Assembly (NCBI GenBank): GCA_036873135.1
Contig: JAPTYO010000008.1
Span: 36,404,819 to 36,468,818 of the forward strand
Length of the DNA stretch: 64,000 nt
Direction: 5' to 3'
Origin: Clarkia xantiana subsp. parviflora
Lineage: Eukaryota > Streptophyta > Magnoliopsida > Myrtales > Onagraceae
Shown: positions 58,126 to 64,000 of the stretch, piece after piece
Numbering within the stretch: the first letter of the stretch is position 1
How the letters are laid out: each line of letters begins with the position of its first letter
Position numbers and translations under genes: made by a program
The notes under the pieces: generated by a model
Database searches by the model: none
Told to the model about the DNA's origin: nothing
What the model saw: the letters and a program-made list of their open reading frames with translations, nothing else

Positions 58126-58280
58126 AGGTCTGAACTATCACCCATGTTAACGGGAGAGGTCTGAAATTTAAAAAAGTTAATAACAGAGGTCTGAAATTTC
58201 AAAACAGAAATTTCAGACCTCTGTTATTAACTTTTTAAATTTCAGACCTCTCCCGTTAACATGGGTGATAGTTCAGACCT
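58126..58280. repeat. Near-perfect hairpin, arms 75 and 74 bp, 6-nt loop
   Basis: 58126-58200 pairs with 58207-58280; the only mismatch I see is one base in an A/T run. GAGGTCTGAAATTT occurs twice in each arm. The right arm continues with TTCATAGGTTCTTAACC, which fits the outer end at 63664 and the right end of the 58391-58921 element. It is a fold-back member of an inverted-repeat (MITE-like) family, ~340 bp after the helicase stop. Confidence 0.9.
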
Positions 58281-58390
58281 TTCATAGGTTCTTAACCCCA
58301 AGTTTTACTAACCTAGCAAGTTTATTAGTTGGGTCTGGCCATGCTTGTTCTAAATTCTATCATAACATGTTTTGGCCATATAATTATATT

Positions 58391-58921
58391 AGGTTTAAAA
58401 ACTTATAAACTGTCTAAAGTTTGCTCCATGTGAGATTTTGGTGTCTGAAGTTTAAAATGTTGAAATGGACAGTCCCAGATTTCATTTTTGTTGAAATTTG
58501 GCATCTTGGTGTGATTACTTTAGAGAAGCTAATCTCGATGAAATTGGCTGTCAAATAGAAGCTTCCATGTACGCTCCCTTTTCATCACCTAGTCGGGAAC
58601 GTCACCTAAGAAGGTGGCTACATCCGCACAAGTAAATATGACTCTATTGTCGTTAAAAATCACTTCACACCAGTTGGAATCATTTTCTTTCAAATGTTCG
58701 AGTTTTGAGAGAAATTTAACGATTTTATAAAAAGTGAAGAGTGATGGATTATGAATGGGTGAAAAGGTAGATGGAAATGTTTGACAGGAGAAGAAAAAAC
58801 GCGCGAAGATACCAAATTTTAACAAAAATGAAACCTGTGACTGTCAATTTAAACATTTTAAACTTCAGACACCAAAATCTCACATGGAGCAAACTTCAGA
58901 CATTTCATAGGTTCTTAACCC
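58391..58921. mobile_element. Inverted-repeat (MITE/MULE-like) element, ~530 bp
   Basis: The ~120-bp ends are inverted copies: TTTGCTCCATGTGAGATTTT (left, near 58420) has its complement near 58875, and GTCTGAAGTTTAAAATGTT its complement near 58850. The outer end GTTCTTAACC is shared with the 58126-58280 hairpin family. There is no transposase. Long terminal inverted repeats suggest a Mutator-type MITE, but the flanking 9-mers agree only loosely, so the class is tentative. Confidence 0.65.
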
Positions 58922-58925
58922 ATTA

Positions 58926-60496
58926 TCTATCTATATATAAGATAATTTCAAAAGGTTTTGTATAGAGTTGACAAGCAAGCTTTTAATACAATTTTCTCTT
59001 ACTTAGTTGTTAAAATAATTCAATTTAAGTGGTCCATGTCAAATTTGAATGAATTAGATCAATTTGTCTATTCTCTCACTTACACATGGAATTGTAGATT
59101 TGAGGCAAAGCTCCTCATGCATTCTCATGAACCGTTACAATCAAAAGTCCCTAAAATCAAGTTTTGCACCATAACATTAGTAAAATGCTTTACACAAAAA
59201 CAAATTAGTAAATTAGATTTTAATATTTTTTAGCAAATACATACATAACTTAAAATTAGTTTCGATAAACTAAAAAACAAAACTATAATAGTCCATATAA
59301 TTAAAAAAATTATTATATGCTTTTAAGTAATTTTTTTAAAAAAAATATCATAACAAAAATATTATAGAAAATTAAATGAATATAAATATTTATTTTTTTT
59401 AAATATTTTTCAATAGAAAAATTGAGTTTAATAGAATAAAATATTAGGAAAAACTACCGTTTATATTAAAATGCAATACATATATAATATATTAATTTTA
59501 TTATTACATTATCGAAATTACATTATACATATATAAATGCAATACACATATTTTAATAAGATCTAATTACAATATCCAGCATTGCACATATATATAGTGT
59601 CTTATATAGCGATGAACGACCAACATGTTCAGAATCAATTCTGAGTATGCGATCCTCTTATAGGTAATAGAATATTAATATAATACTTTCTCGCTTTTAC
59701 TTGAATTAAATCTTCATCGAAAATGAGTAATATAATATTTTCGTTAGATGATATATGTGTGATAAAAAGATTATAGTTGGTCTTTGAATTATCAGTTAAT
59801 TCTTATCTTTTAACCTTATAAATATATAATAATTTGTGAATTCCCTCAGTAGTAATTTTAGTTTAGAATGTATATGATAAGTATATATTTAAACTATAAT
59901 CAATTGCATTATTTTATTTATCTATATTATAAAATGCTATGTAAGTTTTGCCTCACGAACTACTTTAGAAAAAGTATATTAAAAGTGGGGGGAAATATGA
60001 AAACATAAGAAATTAGAAGAAAAAAAATAATCCAAAAAGAAACAAGAAAATTACCCTAAATATATTGTACTTACTATATTTTTTTAATGAATACATAATT
60101 AAAATTTAGTTTCATAAATTTAACTACAGAAAAGAAGAAAAAAACCAAAGTTAAACGTTAAAAGACATCAAATAAAATACAAAATTGATTAATAAACAAT
60201 ACAAACGAAAGATGAAATTATATATTTAGTTAATATAATTATTTATTTATATAAATGTTTAAAAAAATGTACCCATTACAAAGTATTTTTCTAGGAGATT
60301 AAGTTGAATAGCAATATTTAAAGCATATATTAAAATAATATAAAATTATTTCATTTTTTTAGTTGAGTTAATATTATTAATAAGATAAATCTAATATATG
60401 ATAAAAAAAAACTTTGTGTTTTTTTTTTTGTATGTATATAATAACAATAATTTAAATAAATATTTACTCCGCGCAAAGCGCGGGTCATTTATCTAG
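58926..60496 (+). mobile_element. Non-autonomous Helitron, about 1.57 kb
   Basis: The 3' end has a GC hairpin CCGCGC-AAA-GCGCGG (60469-60483), a 13-nt tail ending in CTAG (60493-60496), then T: the standard Helitron terminus inserted between A and T. The 5' end begins TCTATCTATATATAAG after A (58926; 58930 is an alternative start). The interior is very AT-rich with no Rep/helicase ORF, so it needs an autonomous Helitron. Confidence 0.85.
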
Positions 60497-60609
60497 TTTT
60501 ATCATAATCAACATCCGATTAATATCATTTTTAATGTATTATTATTTATGGCATAATGAGGCTGAATGTGGAACCAAAATTTAGTTGAGGAAAAATAGTG
60601 TCGTGTCTT
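60497..60609. other. Short AT-rich spacer
   Basis: No gene or recognised repeat. Confidence 0.3.
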
Positions 60610-60840
60610 ATATTCTTCCTTATGATATCATGACCTCATAAATGCATTTTATTCTTGTTCACTAATCTCTCAAATGTTGTGGTAGGTAAAACCTTTGTGA
60701 ATAGATTAGTTAGATTGTCACCGAAACTGACTTGTTGAACGATGATGTCACATTTCTTCTCAAGTTTGTGCTTACGAATAGGTTGGGAAAAATGTTTTCC
60801 ATCATGTCTCCTTTGATGCAGTCTCCTTTCGTACTGTATT
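60610..60840 (-). pseudogene. Copia pol C-terminal remnant
   Basis: Minus strand yields QQVSFGDNLTNLFTKVLP and ERLVNKNKMHL, typical of the end of copia RNase H (NLADLFTK-like). The upstream part is frameshifted. It is unrelated in sequence to copia element G at the nucleotide level by eye. Confidence 0.6.
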
Positions 60841-61039
60841 TTTTTTTATCGTTAACCAAGCTGTATATTATAAGCACGTAAACGAAAGATACAAAACGGT
60901 TATCTACGACATTCTCATGAAATGGGAAAGATTTGTGGTAAACCAGCATCCAGATACATTAGTCGTAGTTGCAAAAGAAACTACATTGTGTGCTAAACGA
61001 ACACGTGCTCTAGGTACATATATTAAATTGAAATAACAA
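60841..61039. other. Unassigned AT-rich sequence
   Basis: Left of the LINE; no feature seen. Confidence 0.3.
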
Positions 61040-63194
61040 CAGTTAATAGAGTTTAATATCATGATGGACAACCCCGAAGAGGGAAAGGATACTGCTTGAG
61101 GAGGAGTTTATTTGTTCTAGTAGTGTGGTCGAATCAGTGAAAATGATATGGGGCCCCGTCTTGATGACCTTGTTAACAGTAACCCTGCCCGACAAGCTAG
61201 TCATTCCGCCAAGAGAGGACTATCGTCTAATGCCGAAATAATGGAGAACGCCAAGATAACCCCACTACCCTCTAGTAAAATCGTGGCTCCGTAGATAGTA
61301 TTATTATGGTCCCGAACTTCCCCATCACACAAGATTGTGGGTTTGATGTGTGATGGGGTTAGGTGTCTGCCAATCAAGGGTCGCAAGGTAGGGCATGCCC
61401 TGTTGCCTAGGACATGATCAAATCCGAAAGCGTTAAGATTATCAGTACATGTCAAGTGAATAAATCCTAGTACAAAAGACGCACTAAGGGACTTTCCCCT
61501 GAAAATAATTGCATTCCTTTCTAACCAGAAGCCCCAAATAATCAGGCATTTTTTTAATAAACATGTCGCCGGAAGTAGTGAGTGACAGGTAAACAGAATA
61601 TGTTTGAAAAAGCCACTCGAAAACCGTTTAATACGGTGTATTGGATGGTCGAATTCCTAGACTCGAGCTAAACCAAACTCTACGAGCAAAAGGACAGTTC
61701 CACATGACGTGGTCCCAAGTCTCGTTTATTTCTGAACAAAGATGACACTTGGGATTAATGAGGGAATACGTATGTGTAAATTCTGCCCCAAAGGCAGGCC
61801 ATTATTGCAGCCCTTCCAGATGAACATTCATATTTTAGGAGATATCTTGGAGGTCCAAATTATCTTCCAGATAGACGATAGACGAATTAGCAATCACGGT
61901 GGCTGAAGACGAGGCTCCCTCTTTCTCAGGATTGTGAATCAAATAGATGAAGTAATACCCTGACTTAACCGTATAAAGTCTGGTACCAATGTGGAGCCAG
62001 AGGAACATGTCGGGAGTGCCGTAGAGTGGAAGTTCGATGAGGGAAATGACATTTTTTAAGACCGGTGGCAGGAAGGAGGCCAAATTTTCTAGCCGCCATC
62101 GACCATTGGTTATGAACTGATGAACTTTGAGGGTTTGAATGTGTGCAGTGGGGATCCACTCCTTGAGGAGGCCCATAATCGGGACCCGGGTCTGTCCAGA
62201 AATTGATATAATGGTCGTTTCCCACGTGCCAACGCCCCTGGAGTAGAAATCTCTGAAGCTTGACCATTGTTCTCCAGGCCGGCAAGTAATACGGATGTGC
62301 CCTAGTATTGAAGAAAGTGGAGTTTCTCAGGTTTTTTTTTTTCTCTTATACATTTAACCCAAAGAGTTTCCCGGTCAGTTATAATATGAGCCGCATGCTT
62401 GGCTAGAAGAGCCAGGTTAAAAGAAGTCATGTCTCGGAAGCCGAAGCCTCCTCTATGCTTTGATCTGCATAACTTATCCCACGCTATCCAATGTATACCC
62501 GTCTTTTCGGGGGATGTCTTCCACGAAATTCCTGGAGCAGTCTGTTGAGGTGATCTGTTGTTTTCTTGGATAGGTTGATGAACGACATAGTGTATGTTGT
62601 GAGTATTGCGCTAGCGAAAGACTTTATTAGGACTTCCCTTCCAGCCGGGGTTATGAGTTTGTTCATCCATCCTTGAATCTGGGAGGTTGTTCTCTAGATT
62701 ATGTTTTCTTGTATTTTTCGTCTCTGTTTTGTCCAATCTGTGGGGATTCCGAGGTAGATTTCGTTTGGGAGCATGTCCTTGACACCTAAGATTGATGCAA
62801 TTGCGGCTGTGTCGGCCTCCTCAACAATGGGGTTGAAACATACGCTGGATTTGCTATAGTTGATCAGTTGCCTGGATTCGGCTTGGTATGTGTCGAGCAC
62901 CGGTTTTAGTTTTCGGGCATTTGAAGTGGCCTCTTCGAGGAATATGAAGCTGTCATCCGCAAAAAGAGATGGGAGAATTCTTGCGTATGCTTGCCAGGTT
63001 TGATTCCTTGGATTTGTCTCTCTTGTTGTGCTCGGGATAGCTCTTGTGAAAGCACTTGGGCTACGAGAATGAAGAGATATGGTGAGAGTAGGTCGCTTTG
63101 TCTCTAGCCTCTCATTGGCTTGAAAGGGTTTAACATATTTCCGTTTATCAGTACCCTTATGGAGGTCGTGGATATACATTCCATGATCCAACAT
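61040..63194 (-). pseudogene. LINE (L1-type) ORF2 3' half, decayed
   Basis: Minus-strand order: RT with SLFADDSFIFLEEATSN and SRQLINYSKSSVCFNP (63194-62694), then GREVLIKSFASAILTTYTMS (62666-62484). A linker with WHVGNDHYINFWTDPGP (62285-61965) and a zinc-binding region CHLCSEINETWDHVMWNCPF (about 61750-61680) follow. An RNase H-like end is at 61455-61040 (KPTILCDG, IIFTDSTTLVEQINSSSSS). This is the order of plant L1 ORF2. The frame shifts repeatedly and the 5' half with the endonuclease is missing, as usual for truncated LINE copies. Confidence 0.85.
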
Positions 63195-63214
63195 ATAAAG
63201 CCTGGTGGGAATGT

Positions 63215-63660
63215 TAGACCTAAATCTAACCTAAGGCGATTACGTTTTGAAAACGTGGAATTTTAATAGAGTCGTCACTAGTTAATTATAAGGCTAACTA
63301 GAATCCTAAATTGCCTAGGGAAAAACATGATTAATCACCTAGGTCTAAATCGGCTTACGATAAGAAATCCGGATTCGGGGGTACTGTTACGAATTAAAAC
63401 GCATGGAATTAATCACGCCTTTTCGGTACTAAATTAACTCAATTTGCCAATTTTATTATTTAAATACATGTTATATTAGATTAATCTAAAGATGTCAAAG
63501 ATTTAATCAAACTTTTATCATATACAAAATTATTATCAAATATTGATTTAAAACTAATTATGATTTATAACCCCTAATTAAGACGAAATCTAAAAAACAC
63601 CAAAATTATCAAACATGCTCAAATCCATACAAATCCTAATATATATCCAACATATAAAAA
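63215..63660 (-). repeat. LTR fragment of the element C family
   Basis: The reverse complement carries GTTAGCCTTATAATTAACTA, then GACGACTCTATTAAAATTCC and GTTTTCAAAACGTAATC, the same order as the end of C's right LTR (25930-26000), preceded by similar AT-rich sequence. It is a diverged 3'-end fragment beside the LINE. Confidence 0.65.
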
Positions 63661-63663
63661 TAA

Positions 63664-64000
63664 TTATTAAGAACCTATGAAAGGTCTGAACTATCACTCA
63701 TGTTAACGGGAGAGGTCTGAAATTTAAAAAGTTAATAACAGAGGTCTGAAATTTCTGTTTTGTTGATAACAGCGGTCTCCGTTAGTTTTTTCCGTTAAAA
63801 CTAACGGAAGTTGGTCACATGCTTGGCATGTGACCAGAAATAAAATAAATTTCCAAAAATGCCCTTCTATCAAGTGTGCCCCTCACATGCTTGGAGTGAA
63901 AAGACCAAAATGCCCTTGAAGCCACCACGGTACTCCGGCGACCACCACCAAGGCTCCGATTGGGCCAAAATCGGAGCCACCGGCCTCGATTGGGCTCCGA
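63664..64000. mobile_element. Left end of another inverted-repeat element (cut by window)
   Basis: 63664-63755 (TTAAGAACCTATGAAAGGTC onward) matches the 58126-58280 hairpin arm. It continues into GATAACAGCGGTCTCCG, a small palindrome TTAGTTTTTTCCGTTAAAAC and CACATGCTTGGCATGTG, then GC-rich sequence. Its right end is outside the window. Confidence 0.7.

Noticed and set aside
58589..58825. 78-codon minus ORF
   Set aside because: Lies inside an inverted-repeat element and matches no transposase.

Overview
This is nuclear DNA from a flowering plant, most likely a eudicot. Two things show it: several nested LTR retrotransposons of the Ty3/gypsy Tat (Retand-like) lineage, and one intron-rich host gene for a WW-domain DEAD-box RNA helicase of the plant DRH1/RH14/RH46/DB10 type. 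No bacterial gene, rRNA, tRNA or CRISPR array was seen. Plant splice sites, TATA boxes and transposon ends were read directly; no database search was possible, so family names rest on recognised motifs.

Layout. 1-8054: most of an old minus-strand Tat element (A) whose gag-pol carries nonsense codons. 8055-8406: a broken piece of the antisense extra gene (aORF) of another Tat element, probably D. 8407-26002: a long plus-strand element without coding sequence (C), made of two LTRs, degenerate repeats and two tandem arrays, split by a solo LTR (10193-10890, TSD GTAAG) and by a young complete Tat element B (11534-20097, TSD CTTAC). 26003-29900: the 5' half of Tat element D. 29948-32659: the 3' end of a plus-strand Tat element (E), with an aORF and an LTR. 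32678-43940: complete Tat element F (TSD TATCT), with an intact pol ORF, no gag, and an intact five-exon aORF on the opposite strand. 44661-52968: an LTR-like block, a copia tail and a decayed full-length copia element (G).

53080-53870 is a non-autonomous hAT-like element just upstream of the helicase gene (53955-57790, seven coding exons, 597 aa). Downstream lie a near-perfect 75-bp-arm hairpin, a related inverted-repeat element, a non-autonomous Helitron (about 58926-60496), a copia scrap, a minus-strand LINE (about 63194-61040), an LTR fragment of the C family and the end of another inverted-repeat element.

Most worth a second look is the organisation of the Tat elements. (i) In every Tat LTR here the TATA box sits in the loop of an inverted repeat whose stem sequence differs between families. 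(ii) F has a second, perfect TATA-centred palindrome upstream of its antisense gene, so F looks like a two-gene ambisense transposon. (iii) Tandem arrays fill the gap between the converging pol and aORF genes. (iv) In F each 131-bp array unit folds into two hairpins with one shared loop and two different stems.
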